A stretch of DNA of 64,000 nucleotides from Cryptomeria japonica (GCF_030272615.1 NC_081409.1:649792468-649856467), one strand, 5' to 3'; positions 1 through 11,881 are shown, counted from the stretch's first letter. Numbers and translations: made by a program. The notes: generated from the letters alone by a model not told the origin.

Positions 1-984
1 GATGAAGAAGAGGAGGAATGCAAAGCAAAATCACAAGGAGTATGATACATCACTAATTTTGAGGAACCAAGCCCCGAATCTTAGGATCTTAACTCACTCA
101 ATCATATGCAAGGGCATACAAACAAAGAAAAAAGAAAAATTCAAAAAAAAAAAAAATACAAACAAAGGAAAAAGACACGAAAACACACACAAAAGTTAAA
201 GACCAAAAAATAGACCTCAAGTCAACTAGCCGAAGAGACCTTGATATCAAATTGCCTCAACCAACATATCATTATTGAAAAATACCATCTCAAGAACACA
301 AGCGATCACATAAAAGAACAAAGAACACATCATCAATGAGCTATCAATAGCAAAGCTACGAATTAATGAGAAGAAGGAGAGAGATAGCATGAATACATGC
401 TAGATGCCTTTTTTTCTAAATGATCCATGAGAAGAATGATTAGAAGGGGACATGGATACCTTTCCCCTAGATGATTTTATCTAGGTGATCCATGTTGTGG
501 AGGAGAAAAGGAATAGTCTAGCTATTTTTAGTTAGTTCCAATCATCCTCGTGTGTGTGTGCAAGTGTTGTTTGGTTTCAAGTATATATAACACCCTGTAT
601 CAAGTGTGCATCAACCTATTTAAGACATGTAATATAAATGCAAATGCCAAGTGGTGACTATGTAAATGCCAAGGGGTGAATGTCTGAGTTTGGGAACATA
701 TTTCTCTAAAATTTTCCTCTAAATCCGAGAATGTGTAACCTCAATTGAAATAGATACATGCCTAGTTTCGAGGACATCCCGCGTAAGAGTTTATTTACTC
801 TAGTTTCAATTATGTATAACCCCACTTAAGACAATAACAATACTACATATGGATTTGAGTATGAAGCATCTTGATCTAAGAGTTTATTTACTCTAGTTCA
901 GAGGATGAACACCCCATTTAAGACATGCTAAAATGATATACAAAAATATAGTATAATATGGTACAAAAGGGAGCAATATGGGTG
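1..984. other. unassigned AT-rich sequence flanking element F
   Basis: No gene is visible here. The stretch is purine-rich on the plus strand and lies downstream (in minus orientation) of the decayed gypsy element F. A TATA-like run around 584-592 and a short TG repeat near 551-560 could belong to an LTR, but I cannot find a matching second LTR or a target duplication. Confidence 0.4.
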
Positions 985-988
985 CCCC

Positions 989-1030
989 CCCTTAAGATGT
1001 CAACATAGCCCTATGTTGATGTCTTAAGGG
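989..1030. repeat. imperfect inverted repeat beside a G/C homopolymer tract
   Basis: Two 20-nt arms (989-1008 and 1011-1030) are inverted copies with two mismatches and a 2-nt loop. A run of C (985-990) overlaps the left arm. On the minus strand this reads as a purine tract after a hairpin, as might sit near a polypurine tract of element F. The inverted repeat is seen directly; the role is a guess. Confidence 0.7.
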
Positions 1031-1639
1031 AGCTTAGAGATGAGGATACCTAATCTTCAAGGCTAAGGAGATATCATTTAGGAAAAATTGTTCACAAATC
1101 TAAGCTAAAATGGGAATACTCTTCAAGAAAGGATAAGATAGTTGAAAAAGAGATATCTTGCAACAAGTGTAAAGAAAATCCTTAGAGGAAAAGAGATCTT
1201 TTCCCAAAAGCCATTTACCTCAAAGAGGATTTTCTTTGAAAAATATAGCATCTTCTACCAAAATAAAGGAAGGAGAACAAGAATGCATACCATCCTCCTA
1301 TTGCTAGGTGAAAGAGATTCTTGATGAAGGATGACACACTTTTGATCCAAAGAGAGGGGGTAAGTTTATTATAGATATATATTATCGAGTTAAGAAGGGG
1401 TTCTAGCCAAGGACTTACACCTCTTTCATAAGAGAGAGAGTCCTTGAGTAAACAATAACTTAACACAAGGAATGACATCAGGTCATAAGCACACTGCTCA
1501 CAAAGGAAAAGTATATCCTTAGGAAGGAGAGAGAGAGAGATCATTTCTCCCCAAGTGTAAGGACAATGAGAATAATTACACAACGTCTAAGGAGAGATAA
1601 AACATAAGAAAATACACAATATACTCACATGAATAAATA

Positions 1640-2095
1640 TCCAATGCAAGAAAAGACATTAGTATATGTAAAATGTAACTCTAAAGAAGTGGTAATCTTC
1701 AAAGAGAGAGAAACAGAAAGAAAGTTCACTGATTCCCCTAAAGATGGATTAGTAATAGGAGATATACCATTCCATGCAAGAAAGGATATCGAGACATGAA
1801 AAATGCAACCCCTAAAGGGAATAGTGATACTATTCATACCAAGAGAGAAATGGGAAAAAATGCCATCCTTGCCCCCCCAAGCAAGAAGGCAAGGATGGAT
1901 TAGGGGGAAGAATCACACATCCTTAGGAGAGATTATTTATAAGAGATGTGTCATTTAAAGAAAAATTCATAGGTCCTAACAAGCGACACATATGTACTCA
2001 CATGAAGGATAATTATATGCAAGAAAGGACATCAAGTTATGAATAATACTATCCATAAAGGAAATAGTGAAACTTTAGAGATAAGAGATAGCATA
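1640..2095 (-). repeat. degenerate tandem repeats in the 3' region of element F
   Basis: Three diverged copies of one block start near 1644, 1774 and 2019. Each has a core like GCAAGAAAGGACATC, then ATGAAAAATG-like sequence, then TAAAGGAAATAGTGA-like sequence. They lie between the gag remains of F and the presumed 3' end, where plant gypsy elements often carry tandem repeats. Spacing is irregular (about 130 and 245 bp), so later deletions or insertions are likely. Confidence 0.5.
1863..1898. repeat. perfect 11-bp inverted repeat around a C7 tract
   Basis: Arms at 1863-1873 and 1888-1898 are exact inverted copies. The left arm runs into seven C (1872-1878). On the minus strand the G7 tract followed by CAAGG looks like a polypurine tract of element F. 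It is the second such purine tract plus hairpin in this element (the other is near 985-1030). Confidence 0.6.
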
Positions 2096-2289
2096 GAGAT
2101 AAAATAAAATCATGTTGCTACCCCAAGATATTTGAAATTGAAAAATCACCACCTCTAATGACAAAGAGCCCCCAATTAAGTGAACTGGTTGTGTCATAGG
2201 GTGAGGAGCAACATGAGAGGAAAAGGGGTGCTAAGGCGCTACCTTTTTATCTAGAAAGAGAGCAAGATCTATTGAAAGACATATACAAG

Positions 2290-3240
2290 CAAAGATAATA
2301 TTATTCTTGAAAAAATTCCTTAAATGCTTTATACTTTCAAATAGAATGAGAACCATCATGATGATATTCACTTCCTTCTTTATGCTTAGTGCTAAACTTT
2401 ACAAAAGGAAAAACAACATTCTTGTCATACTTCAATTTCCAAAAGATTGTAGTAGCCATTTTTTCTTGATTATCAATAGGTGCATACTTACTCTTTTGAG
2501 ATTAAGGACACGAGTTATTATTAGAAGAAGAAGGATTATCATATATGATTTTAACTTTTCTACTATCAATAAGTCCTTTCATTTCATTTTGAAAATCAAT
2601 ACAATCATTAGCATGATGATCATGAGTTTGACGAAATGAACAAAAAAGAGTTTATGAAGAAGAAGCACTTTTACGAGAACAATTGGCTTGTTGTCTTGCA
2701 AGATGGTCTTTGAAATATTGAATCCTAAGGACGTCATCCATAGGAGATTTATCATCATTTCCTAGGCCTTCTCTAATAATTTGTAGGAGGGTTAATAGGG
2801 ACTCTAATTCCTTGTTCAAATTTTCCAAGTCCTCATCCTCTAAAACTTTGTTTTGATATTATAAATCCACTCCTATAAGAATCCTTTAATTGATAAGGCA
2901 GAGGAACATTATAATAAATTTCTTTGAATTTTGTACTGTAAGGATGTTTAGAAGGAACAAAGGGATTAGTAGACAAAGAAGGAATATCTTATGAAGGAGG
3001 ATTTTCCTTTCTTTCATCATGCATATCCTCTTTGGTAGATTGGGAAGGAAGATCCATACCATGAATGAAATGCATGATGTCATCTTCGTGCTATAAATTC
3101 TTTGATGATTAAGGTAGGCTTTAGGAGAGTAAGGAGGATCTGGAGAGATGGAAATACAAATATTTTGATCTTCCCCCCTTTGCACTAGGGTATGTGTATG
3201 AGAAGAAGATGGGGCCATGTTCCTCTTCAATTTTTTCTCT
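2290..3240 (-). pseudogene. broken Ty3/gypsy gag of element F
   Basis: Reading the minus strand from about 3218, a short gag-like frame begins MAPSSS and is broken by several frameshifts and stops. The recognisable part is the zinc-knuckle-like motif of plant gypsy gag proteins at 2642-2601: a Cys, then Arg where the first His is expected, then a His and a final Cys (CX2RX4HX4C). An acidic helical stretch rich in Leu and Glu precedes it. The 962-codon gag of element A has the intact form of the same motif (CX2HX4HX4C), which supports the family call. The first His replaced by Arg is consistent with loss of function. No protease, RT or integrase follows before the purine tracts at 1870 and 985, so this copy was non-autonomous or lost its pol. 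It would have packaged element RNA in the cytoplasm. Confidence 0.65.
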
Positions 3241-3953
3241 TCATTAGAGAGCTAATTGATATGAGTATTATCTCTCTCTTCATTCGCATTAGATACCCTA
3301 GAAGAGGTACAAGTTCCATTACCACCTCTGTGATTGGGATCTATAAAAGCTTTGACGTGATATATATATATGAAAACAACTTTCCTAAAAATATTACCAT
3401 AAAACAACATGCACTATATATGAAATCCTTAAGATCAAATTTATTGAAAGGAAGGAGTTTTGAAACCCTAAAAACACAATATGTCAAAGTGCTATGAGTG
3501 AAAATAAGCAATGTGAAATAAAAGAAGCCATTATAAGTATAAGTGAAAATCAAGGTAATCATTTGTGAAATTGTAAATAAATCAGATCTATTAAGTTTTA
3601 AAATCAGATCTAAAAATTGATATGAAAAATTGAAGCAATTCACAAATCAAATTAACCAAAATAAATTAAGGTTTTTATGACTTAAACCTCTAAATTGATA
3701 TAATTTGATTAAAATGAGATCTATGAATTTGAATTTGAAGTTTGAAATGTTTCTAAATCAAATCTGAAACAATTAATCCAAATTAGGCAAATCACAAGCT
3801 CAATTTTAGAATTTAAAAATTAGGGTTTTGGTGGATTTCACCTCTAAATTTTTAAAATTCAATTCAAAATTAAACTTGTAAATATAAATTTGTTTTTTTT
3901 ATTACATAAAAACTTATATCTGAGAACATAAATTATAATTAAAGGTGTAAGGA
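3241..3953 (-). other. AT-rich untranslated leader of element F
   Basis: On the minus strand this stretch alternates motifs like AATTTAGAGGTT, AAAACCCTAATTTT and AGATCTGATTT. The same style of sequence fills the leaders of elements A (11900-13100) and D (62660-63750), between primer-binding site and gag. I see no gene in it. Confidence 0.6.
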
Positions 3954-3966
3954 GTCATGTTCACCA
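3954..3966 (-). promoter_or_regulatory. primer-binding-site-like sequence of element F
   Basis: The minus strand reads TGGTGAACATGAC, three bases inside the LTR end at 3970. The equivalent sites are TGGTGAACCCGAC in element A and AAGTGAACCCGAC in element D. I could not assign the tRNA with confidence. Confidence 0.55.
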
Positions 3967-3969
3967 AAA

Positions 3970-4237
3970 TGTGATGGTGAAAATATTAGGGTTTCCACAA
4001 TAAAAATTTAAAAATCACTAATTTTTGCCTAGGATGACCATTACATTCAAAAGAGGGATGAAATCCAATAGATTCAATCATAAATTAGTAATGATAAGGA
4101 CTTAATAATAATTGGATTCAAAGTGGTGAATTTGTTTGCCCTCTTTTGTGAATTGAATTGCTGAAATTAGGGTAAAGTGCTAAAAATGAAGGTAAAAATA
4201 TGGAAAAAGTGAGCTACAGTCGTCAGACTAAGACACA
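3970..4237 (-). repeat. partial LTR (U5 end) of element F
   Basis: On the minus strand this piece matches the last ~260 bp of the LTR of element D. Shared landmarks in order are TAGCTCAC-TTTCC, ACAAAAGAGGG, CCCTCTTTTGAATGTAA and a terminal ACA before TTT and the primer site. Upstream the similarity stops and gag-like sequence of another copy begins, so the U3 part is missing. The junction near 4237 looks like a deletion or recombination point. Confidence 0.6.
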
Positions 4238-4787
4238 CAAAAATTGTGGCAATTTCTAGTCTTATAGTCTTTGCTATTTTTATATTCACAAAATTTAATA
4301 TCATTCCACCATGAAGGTTTTACCCTTGGCTCAAATGGTTGCAATCGAGTAATGTAATGAGCTTGTTAGCACCCAACTTCTACAATGCACTTTCAATAGG
4401 TTCTCCCAAAGGTGTATATTTTATTGGAGGTCTTGGTTCTCCTTGTGTATTTACTTGATTATTGGATGAACTAGCACTAGGAAAATATCTTTGGTTTGAC
4501 CATATTAGCATCCAAAACCTAATCATTGATGGTATTCTTGTTTTTGTTCCAAAATCAGGGTTTGTCTTTGCTATTAGGATCATCTTTGTTCTCTTTGAAT
4601 AACTTGATGGTGCCTTGCTCATTGAGGACCTTCTCAAATGATAAACCCTTTTCAATGACGTCTTTGAAGGTAGACATGTTGAATTGGTTGAATGGACCAA
4701 AATACTGAGAGGGGGGATGAATCGGTATTCCCACACTTCTCTAACTTTTACTGATATACCAGTTTCATTAATTAAACTTATCAACAT
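4238..4787 (-). pseudogene. gag fragment of a second gypsy copy
   Basis: The minus-strand frame 4787-4380 ends with the segment PIKYTPLGEPIESAL, which aligns with KYTPLNESLHSI in the gag of element A. After a stop codon the frame continues through a Leu-Pro-Asp-like stretch. A decayed zinc knuckle (C, then Lys where His is expected, Tyr where the second His is expected, then C) follows at about 4290-4240. The order matches A, where KYTPLNES lies about 50 residues before the knuckle. This is therefore the 3' part of a gag gene from a related element, truncated at both ends and fused to the LTR piece of F. Confidence 0.6.
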
Positions 4788-5895
4788 GAAATATCAAATG
4801 CATAATAAACAAATAGCACAACCACAAATTGAACACTAGATTTTATACATGGAAAACCCAAATGGAAAAAAAGAGTGTTTACTCTCAAGATAATATAACT
4901 AGTTATATGGTCTTTATAAAATGGGTGGCTCACTTTCGAATGGCTCACTGCTAGATTACAAAGCGACTCACTATCGAAATGTTTTCTGAAATAGATATAA
5001 ATAAACTAAAGAAAGTTACATCGCCAAATGCATGAAGCTGGTTCCAAGATAAACTCATATATCACCTCACAAACTCAAATCAGATCCGATAAAGTATCAC
5101 TAAACCACTGTCCACAATTGCCTCCAACAAGTCTGGTAAGGGATCACTGCACCACTATGTCTACACTTTTCTTAACCAATTGCTTGCAGTAGATTCGGTA
5201 CAGGATTACCGTAACACTATCCACACTCTGAATCTTCTTCACATAACTTTTCTCATACACTGCTCACACTGTATACTGCTCACACACTAACTCTATCACT
5301 TGTACACTTTTTATTCTACTTCACATCACAAACATACCCTGCTGAATACCACACACACACACTCTCTCATTACTCACACACACTACTCTTCTTCAATTTC
5401 CACACAGTACTAATTTCCCACATCCACACATCTTCTATATATATTGATAAGCACTTACACCAAGATACTATGTTGGTGAAACACTTAGTGATTTACCCAA
5501 TAATATATTGCTCGAATCAACACGTTATCCAAAACATGCCATGACCAAAAAAAAGTCGGCCTTCAACAAACTTCTACATGCTTCATGTTACCTCTAAAAA
5601 ATGGACCCTTGCTAATTTGCAGAAATCAGCTTTAAGGAGAAACATGGGAAAATTCCTAGGCTCATGGGTTGCCTAAACTTGGAGTGAGCCTCTAGAGAAA
5701 GCTGGTTCTTATTGGTTCTTACCTAAATTTAACTACTCTAATGGTCTTACTAAGAAAAGAGAATGAAGGATTTCATGAATTAAAACTACAAACTAACGTG
5801 TGATGCACCAAAATATTCTATTTAAATATGTAAAATCAATTTCTAAATGACACAATTTCAATCAAAAGATAAACTAGCTTCCACAACTTCAAACT
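4788..5895. other. unassigned repeat-like sequence
   Basis: No coding frame is supported. The stretch contains a G6 run near 4711-4716, CACACA-rich pieces around 5270-5400 and two related AGATTCGGTA/AGATCCGATA-type blocks near 5085 and 5192, suggesting an old non-coding repeat. Confidence 0.35.
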
Positions 5896-5900
5896 ATATA

Positions 5901-6628
5901 TGATGCAATCACCGATGAGGAGGGACCTCAAAGAGATCAATCTGGATTGGTCAGCAAGAGTAAACACAACAAAAACTTAAAGATATGATGGAGGCAATGT
6001 ACAACAGATTATTTTATTGCATGAAATTTGATTACATCCAATCGGTAACAACCGGGCTACAACATACAGACTCACAGGCCAGGTAGAATAGGTCAGAACC
6101 GGTACCTTGAATCTTAAGATCTATCTTCTATGCACAATCTATCTACTTGATTCTCTCCTTGATTAAATTCTAATGCATAATTATAAATATTTATATCAGT
6201 CCAAAGGATCCAGTTGTTCCAAAAGGGATCAAAACCCGAAGAACAAGACCTAACTTGCAAAACAACAAGGTCGGCCACCACCAAGAGATTCCTCTGGAAA
6301 ATCCAAAGGATGAAACGTATATCATGGGAAAAGGTCAGCCACACACCAAGGAACATCGAAATCGATGCCCAAGGCTCGACAAGATTCATAAAGGGTTCCG
6401 CCAGATCACCAAAATTGGTCCAGGCAATTGACAACAAAGGACTGTCAACCAGTAACAAGAAAATTTCATGGAAACCAATAGCGATATCTTGTCAAAAAAT
6501 GATCCAAATGCGATGTAGTCTAGGACACACAAAAAGGAAAATGGAAACTGTAAATAGAAAGCAAAACATGAAGGAAAATATTTTTGGTTGATGCAAGATT
6601 GCTATGAACCGGGGATGCTCCTACATCA
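5901..6628 (-). repeat. 3' LTR of element B
   Basis: On the minus strand the LTR begins TGATGTAGGAGCATCC and ends GATTGCATCA, giving 728 bp with TG/CA ends. A TATA-like box lies at 6195-6188 on the minus strand. The opening bases match the start of the LTRs of element C (TGATGTAGGAGCACC). The sequence just upstream (GGCTCACTTTTTTAATAATC) also resembles the one before the 3' LTR of C. Confidence 0.7.
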
Positions 6629-6639
6629 GACATCTAGGA

Positions 6640-7800
6640 TTATTAAAAAAGTGAGCCTCTCACTTTGTTGGGGTTAGAAGAAAACCAAAGCGGTCTACAT
6701 CTTCCTGAGAAATCCAAAATGAATCTTTAACTAGTTTGTCCTTCCACTTCATAAGATATTTCTTATACTGACTGCTCTAGGTACTACACCCAATCCTACT
6801 ATCCAAAATCTCTTCACTCTGACCTGGTTCCTTCCGAGGCAACTGTTTCTCCAAGTCTACAACACTGTCCTTACTAAATTCTGGTTCATGATACTCATGA
6901 AGATCTGCAATGTTGAATATAGGTGAAATACTTAGACTATCTACTAACTCCACTTCATATGCATTTCCAGAACCGAACTTCCTCAAAATTCTACAAGGTC
7001 CAAACTTCTTCATCTGCAACTTATTATAAGTTCCAACTAGGAATCTCTCTTTTCTCAGATATACCATCAATTCATCACCAGCTTCAAATTCCTTATGTCT
7101 CCTCTTCTCATCTGCCTTCCCCTTATAGTTGTTGTTCATGTCTTCCAAATGCTGCTTAACCTGAATATGCAATGCTACCATGTGATGTACAAAGTCTTCT
7201 ACTTCTGAACTTCTCCGGTATTCACTGCCAATGTCTCTCAATTATGATATACCTCTAAGATGCACTTTGGCAACTATCTCAAAAGTTGTTTTTCTGGTAT
7301 TTCTATTCACTGAATTGTTGTAGGCAAACTTTGCTTGTGCAAGGATCAAATCCTAACTTCCGGTTTTATCTCGCACTAAACATCTCAACAAGTTTCCCAA
7401 ACTCTGGCTAACAACTTCTATCTGTCCATCAGTTTGTGGATGAAAAGTAGAACTGAACTTCAAACCTTTCTTCATCTTCTTCTAAAGTGTTCTCGAAAAA
7501 TAGACAACAAACTTAGTGTCTCTATCCAAAACTATGCTTTTAGGTAATCCATGCAATCTCACCACTTACTTGAAAAATAGGTCTTCTACATGCAATGCAT
7601 CTGATTTCTTTTTACAAGGTCTGAAATGAGCCATCTTCGAGTATCTATCCACTACCACAAATATAGAATCATTCCCTCTCGGTGCCTTAGGCAATCCAAG
7701 TATAAAATCCATGCTTATATCCTCCCAAGGTCTTATCGGTACCGTCAAAGGTTTATACAATCCCACATCCTAACTACTAGCTTTTGCAATTGACAAACTC
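6640..7800 (-). pseudogene. integrase with C-terminal chromodomain (element B)
   Basis: The integrase core is readable on the minus strand. The first catalytic Asp is in [11 protein letters not shown] (about 7710), the second in VLDRDTKF (about 7530) and the Glu in GQIEVV (about 7420). The C-terminal region (7241-6777) contains the GPCRIL block of the GPY/F module. After an in-frame stop, the chromodomain follows at ~6768-6675 with the pattern QYKKYLMKWK...DSFWISQEDV. The enzyme would insert the cDNA into host DNA, with the chromodomain binding modified histone. Stops between 7566 and 7241 and before the chromodomain show that it is inactive. Confidence 0.8.
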
Positions 7801-8500
7801 TACAACTCTGCACAATATTTCTTAACATCCTTATGAATCTAGGGCCAAAAGTACTACTCACTCACTAATGCTTCTATTTTGTCAATGCCAAAATGTCCAT
7901 CTAAACCTCCACTCTGTTTCTACTCTATCAGATTCTCTCTCATAGAACTCTTAGGTATGCACAACTAAACTCCTCTGAATAACATCCTATCTCGAATGAA
8001 GTAATCCAACCACTTGCTTCTATCTACCATAACTGGTTCTGTAAAATCCGGGTCTTCATCATACAAGGTCTTCAAATCTTCAAATCCTAATATTGTCACT
8101 CTCATTTCCGTCAGCAAATTTCTTCTCCTACTCAATGCCTCAACAACTTTGTTAGATTCCCCACTTCTATGCTTCAACACAAAGGTGTAACTTTGCAAGA
8201 ATTCTATCCATCTCATATGTCTCTGATTCATCTTACCCTGAGTGTTCAAATACTACAAAGATTGATGATTTGTATACAACACAAACTCCTTAGGCAACAA
8301 GTAATGTCTCCACTTCTTCAAGACTTGAACTATGGCATAAAATTCTTGATCATACACTGAATATCTCCTCCGAGAATCATTCAATTTCTCACTGAAATAA
8401 GCTATCACTCTTCCTTCTTGACTCAAGACTGCTCCTATTACTATTCCACTTGCATCACAATCCACTTGAAACCTTTTTTTGAAATTTGATAAAGCTAACA
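7801..8500 (-). pseudogene. RNase H and integrase N-terminal region (element B)
   Basis: Minus-strand reading from 8501 gives [18 protein letters not shown], the start of a Ty3-type RNase H with its first Asp. It continues to a tether region with HRSGESNKVVEALSRR, typical of the RNase H end, where the usual Asp of ADALSR is replaced by Glu (VEALSR). Further down (about 7935-7830) a stop-riddled stretch has the layout of the HHCC zinc-binding head of integrase. RNase H removes the RNA strand after cDNA synthesis. The frames are broken by in-frame stops at about 8250 and 7964. Confidence 0.75.
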
Positions 8501-8504
8501 CAGG

Positions 8505-9310
8505 CTACTCAGTCACTTTCTCCTTCAACAGTTCAAAACTTTTGTTTTCTCTGATGGTCCACTTGAATTCCTTTTGATCTCCTCTCATGGTCTCAGTCAT
8601 AGGATTACAAACTGAACTGAAATTTTTGATAAACTTCTGGTAAAAACTAGCCAATCTATGAAATGATCTTACCTCTCCAATGCTTTCCGATGTAGGCCAC
8701 TCAACAATTTCTTTCTCAGGGTCCATCTTCAAACCATCCTCATATATCACAAATCCCAAATAGGCTAACTCATCCTTCATGAAAGTACACTTCTTGATAT
8801 TGGTCAACAACTTTTATTCTCTCAATCTGTGCAAAACTTGTCTTAACTACAACAAATGCTCCTCTTTTGTCTTATTGAAAATTATAATTCCATCCAAATA
8901 CACAATAACAAACTTACCCAATAATTTCTTCAATACCTCATTCATCGGCCTCATGAAAGTACTCGGTGCATTAGTCAATCCAAAAGGCATCACCAACCAT
9001 TCATACAATCCTTCATTTGCCTTAAATATTGTCTTCCATTAATCACCTTCTATGATCTTGATATGATGATATCCACTCTTCAAATCTATTTTTGTAAAGT
9101 ATTTGGCTCCACTCAAACAGTCCATTATGTCATCCTTCCTAGGCAAAGGAAATCGGTATTTCACGGTGATCTTGTTTATTGCTCTTCAATCGATACACAT
9201 TCTCCACTCTCCATTTTTCTTAGGTGCTAATATTTTTGGTACTGCATAAGGGCTCAGACTCTCCCCAATCAAACCTTTCTTCAACATCTCCTGGACTTAT
9301 CTATTCAACT
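8505..9310 (-). pseudogene. reverse transcriptase (element B)
   Basis: The minus strand carries the ordered RT blocks: [21 protein letters not shown], the [13 protein letters not shown] block, then the active-site box and LGFVIYEDGLKMD. The box reads YLDG (8900-8889) instead of the family's YLDD, so one of the two catalytic aspartates is lost. Several in-frame stops interrupt the rest. This would have been the polymerase that copies element RNA to DNA. Spacing and motif order fit Ty3/gypsy chromoviruses. Confidence 0.85.
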
Positions 9311-9940
9311 CCTCATTCTCTGCCGGTGTCAACCAGTGTGCAGCTTTATTGGGCAAACTAGCTCTGGGAACCAAGTCCATACAATGACTAATACTTCTCA
9401 TAGGTAGCAATCCATCAGATACATTATCTAAAATGATGTCCTCATGTTCTGTCACCAAATCTCTTATCTCTTCCAAGTGTTCTCCTTCCGGTTCCGGTCT
9501 CTTAGTCTTCTTAGGAATTAAGGCAAAAAACACATTCTCATGTCTCAGTCCATTCATGAATTTCCTTCCATCGACTAAAAATATTCTAGCATTCATATAG
9601 ACTTCATTCTTCAAAGGTCCCTCCAAAGGCAACAAGGTTTGCTTCATCCCATTGGCCACAATAGTGTATGTATTCTTCCTCCCATCATGTAGTGCCTGCC
9701 TGTAAAACTGTTGGAGTCTACCCAACAAAAGATGAAATATATCCATAGACATTGTTCACTTACTAACAACTTATGTTCATCCCGAATCCATGCTATCTGA
9801 TAAGGCTTAGGGTGTTTCAATCTCTTTAATTTCAACTTATTCACCATCTCTTCTAAAACAAGATTATCTAAAATACCACTATCAATAGCAACTTTACAAC
9901 ACTTACCGGATACCTTACATCTGGTCTTGAACAAATTCTT
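9297..9940 (-). pseudogene. aspartic protease and linker (element B)
   Basis: A retropepsin motif reads VAIDSGILDNLV on the minus strand near 9895-9860. The catalytic Asp-Ser-Gly is present, followed by Ile where Ala or Ser is more usual. Downstream frames (9752-9297) carry the linker that leads into the RT. The protease would cut the Gag-Pol polyprotein. A frameshift around 9750-9644 separates the two pieces, which overlap in different frames. Confidence 0.7.
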
Positions 9941-9943
9941 CCT

Positions 9944-10772
9944 CTACAAGGGCTCTTTATCTCCTCTGGTATGACACAAAGCTCTCCTCATCATTAATAG
10001 TTCTCCATCTTCTAGTTTATTGCCTGATCTTGTGGGGTTTTCTTCCACCACTGCTGCTCTTCCAGTATTCTCTGTCTTCTTACATTCGAATGCATGATTT
10101 CCTTCTCCTCCACACTTATAGCTAGTTCCTCTAAATGTCCTCTTGTCTTGTCTTCTGAAATTCTCATTCCGGTAGCCATCTGGTTCTCTCCTCCGGTAGA
10201 AATTTCTATCATCCTTCCAATATGAATTACCTTCTTTGCTCACTTCCTTGTCCTTGTTCTGATCTGTACTGGTTCCTCTTCCTTCGATATGTCCTTTTCC
10301 TCCTTGAAATCTTCCTCTGATAAACCTTCCACCTTTGCCTCTCTGTCTCTACTTATGTCTTTTGTTTAACTTCTCTTCCGCCTTTAGGGCATACTGGTAA
10401 GCCTCTTCAACACTCTTCAATTTGATCAAACTCAATTCATCTTGTATAGACAACTGCAATCCATTCAAATATCTTGTAACTTGTTCAACTTCATCATCAA
10501 CATGTTCAGATCTGATATTCAACTTGTAAAATGCTTCGGTGTACTCCTTCATACTAGATTCCTTCTGTCTCAATTTCTACAACTTCCAGAATAGATCCAC
10601 TTGATAATTCACCGACACATACTTTAATTTCAACTTAGCAATCATCTGATCCCATGTCTTAATCTTCTCTTTACCTCTTCTTTGTCTATCAACTTGGAAA
10701 TGCTCTCACCAAAGAGATGCATGACCTTTCAACTAGGTATAGGCATATTTCACCTTCCTCTCTTTTGTAGTA
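9944..10772 (-). pseudogene. gag, main part, with zinc knuckle (element B)
   Basis: On the minus strand, directly after the element A insertion point, the frame carries a Retrotrans_gag-like helical region (KTWDQMIAKLKLKYV, then SSMKEYTEAFYKL and the 10573-10349 frame). A basic Arg/Gly-rich region follows, then a knuckle near 10130-10090. The knuckle reads YKCGGEGNHAFEC: the first Cys of CX2CX4HX4C has become Ser and one residue is added before the His. Stops lie near 10723 and 10570. Gag forms the virus-like particle and binds RNA. The N-terminal part of the same gene lies at 18346-18681, beyond element A. Confidence 0.75.
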
Positions 10773-10777
10773 TTTTC
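10773..10777. repeat. left target-site duplication of element A (TTTTC)
   Basis: The five bases TTTTC directly precede the TG of the 5' LTR and recur at 18341-18345 directly after the CA of the 3' LTR. A perfect 5-bp duplication is the mark of an LTR-retrotransposon insertion. Confidence 0.9.
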
Positions 10778-11878
10778 TGTAGCGTCCTAAAATTGCGACA
10801 CTTGCAATTTCAACTGCATTTGGGTCTTCACGATGGCGATGCAACACGGAACCTGAATGGAGACCCCGAAACTTGTCCACGACACCAAAAACTGCATTTT
10901 TCCAGCACCCTGCCTGATCCCTCCTTGCACCCTGCTGTCCCGGGAGGTGGGACCAGAGCGCCCAGCGCCCTGGTCCTTCAGGACCAGGGTGCCGAGCGCC
11001 CTAGTCCCTGGCCCTATTTTGGGCCCGGTCTCCTATGGGACTTTGGGTCTTTTTGTTTGCAAATTGGAAAATATCATTTCCTGGTCGGCCTAAGGTCGAG
11101 AAAATCAGTCTATCAGCCCTAATTGACAGGTATATAAACTACATTTTCCTCTCTCATTTGGATGGAGAAAAAAAAAGAAGGACATATGTGTACAAGCGTG
11201 AAAACGATACTCAAACATTCAAGCATTCAAGCATTCAAACATTCCTTCAAGAAATTGATCATTCTAAGTCTCCATTCAAGGCTAAGTGTTGCATTCAAGA
11301 CAAGGATTCAACCATTGAAGAGGAGATCACATACTACAACATACAACAACATCTATACCTTCGCACATAAGGATACAAACATCCTTACAACAAGGTTGCA
11401 GGTACGCGGCTGAAATTGCAGATCTGGAATCCTTGTGCAGAGACGAACAGATCCCCCTTCGTTTCACGGATTTTTCGGAGGACCGTGTGCACGCCGGGCG
11501 CCATCGTCTCGTCAAATTTCGCTCAAATTTGCAGGACAGCGCCGTATCAACATTTTACTGCTAATTCCAGGCCCGCAGCTTCATCCTATATCCCTATCTC
11601 AGTTTATAAGCGAATCTTTCTCACTTTCTATGCATTCCTAGCTTGATCATTCTATGCACATTCTTTACAAAAGAGGGTAGCCTTGCTATCTTAACCCTTG
11701 AAACTCATTTAGAATCCAATCTTGCGTTGTGTGGGATTGGATCTTGTGGGTTTCAACCCCTCTTTTGAATGTAAAGTCTCCCCTAAGTGAAAATCGTCAA
11801 CCCTAGTAACCTCCCTTCTCTCTCCTTGGAGTTGGAAGAGGGGAGAGCAACTAGGGTTCGATTATTTTCCGCTTTACA
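10778..11878 (+). repeat. 5' LTR of element A
   Basis: The LTR is 1,101 bp, starts TGTAGCGTCCTAAAATTG and ends CGCTTTACA. It holds a GC-rich minisatellite-like block (about 10952-11020, two units of ~33 bp), a TATA box at 11131-11138 and a tract of CATTCAAG repeats near 11215-11240. Open frames inside it are not conserved coding sequence. Confidence 0.9.
11131..11138 (+). promoter_or_regulatory. TATA box of the 5' LTR (element A)
   Basis: The sequence TATATAAA lies about 350 bp into the LTR and is repeated at 17579-17586 in the 3' LTR. Transcription would start some 25-35 bp downstream, setting the U3/R border near 11165. The start site is inferred, not seen. Confidence 0.65.
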
Positions 11879-11881
11879 TTT

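Noticed and set aside
6214-6591. A 125-codon plus-strand frame, basic in composition
   Set aside because: It lies inside the 3' LTR of element B, antisense to it, with no motif.
10682-11413. Several overlapping frames of 78-146 codons in the 5' LTR of A (and again at 17219-18108)
   Set aside because: They are within LTR sequence, have no domains, and differ between the two LTR copies by indels that change the frame.
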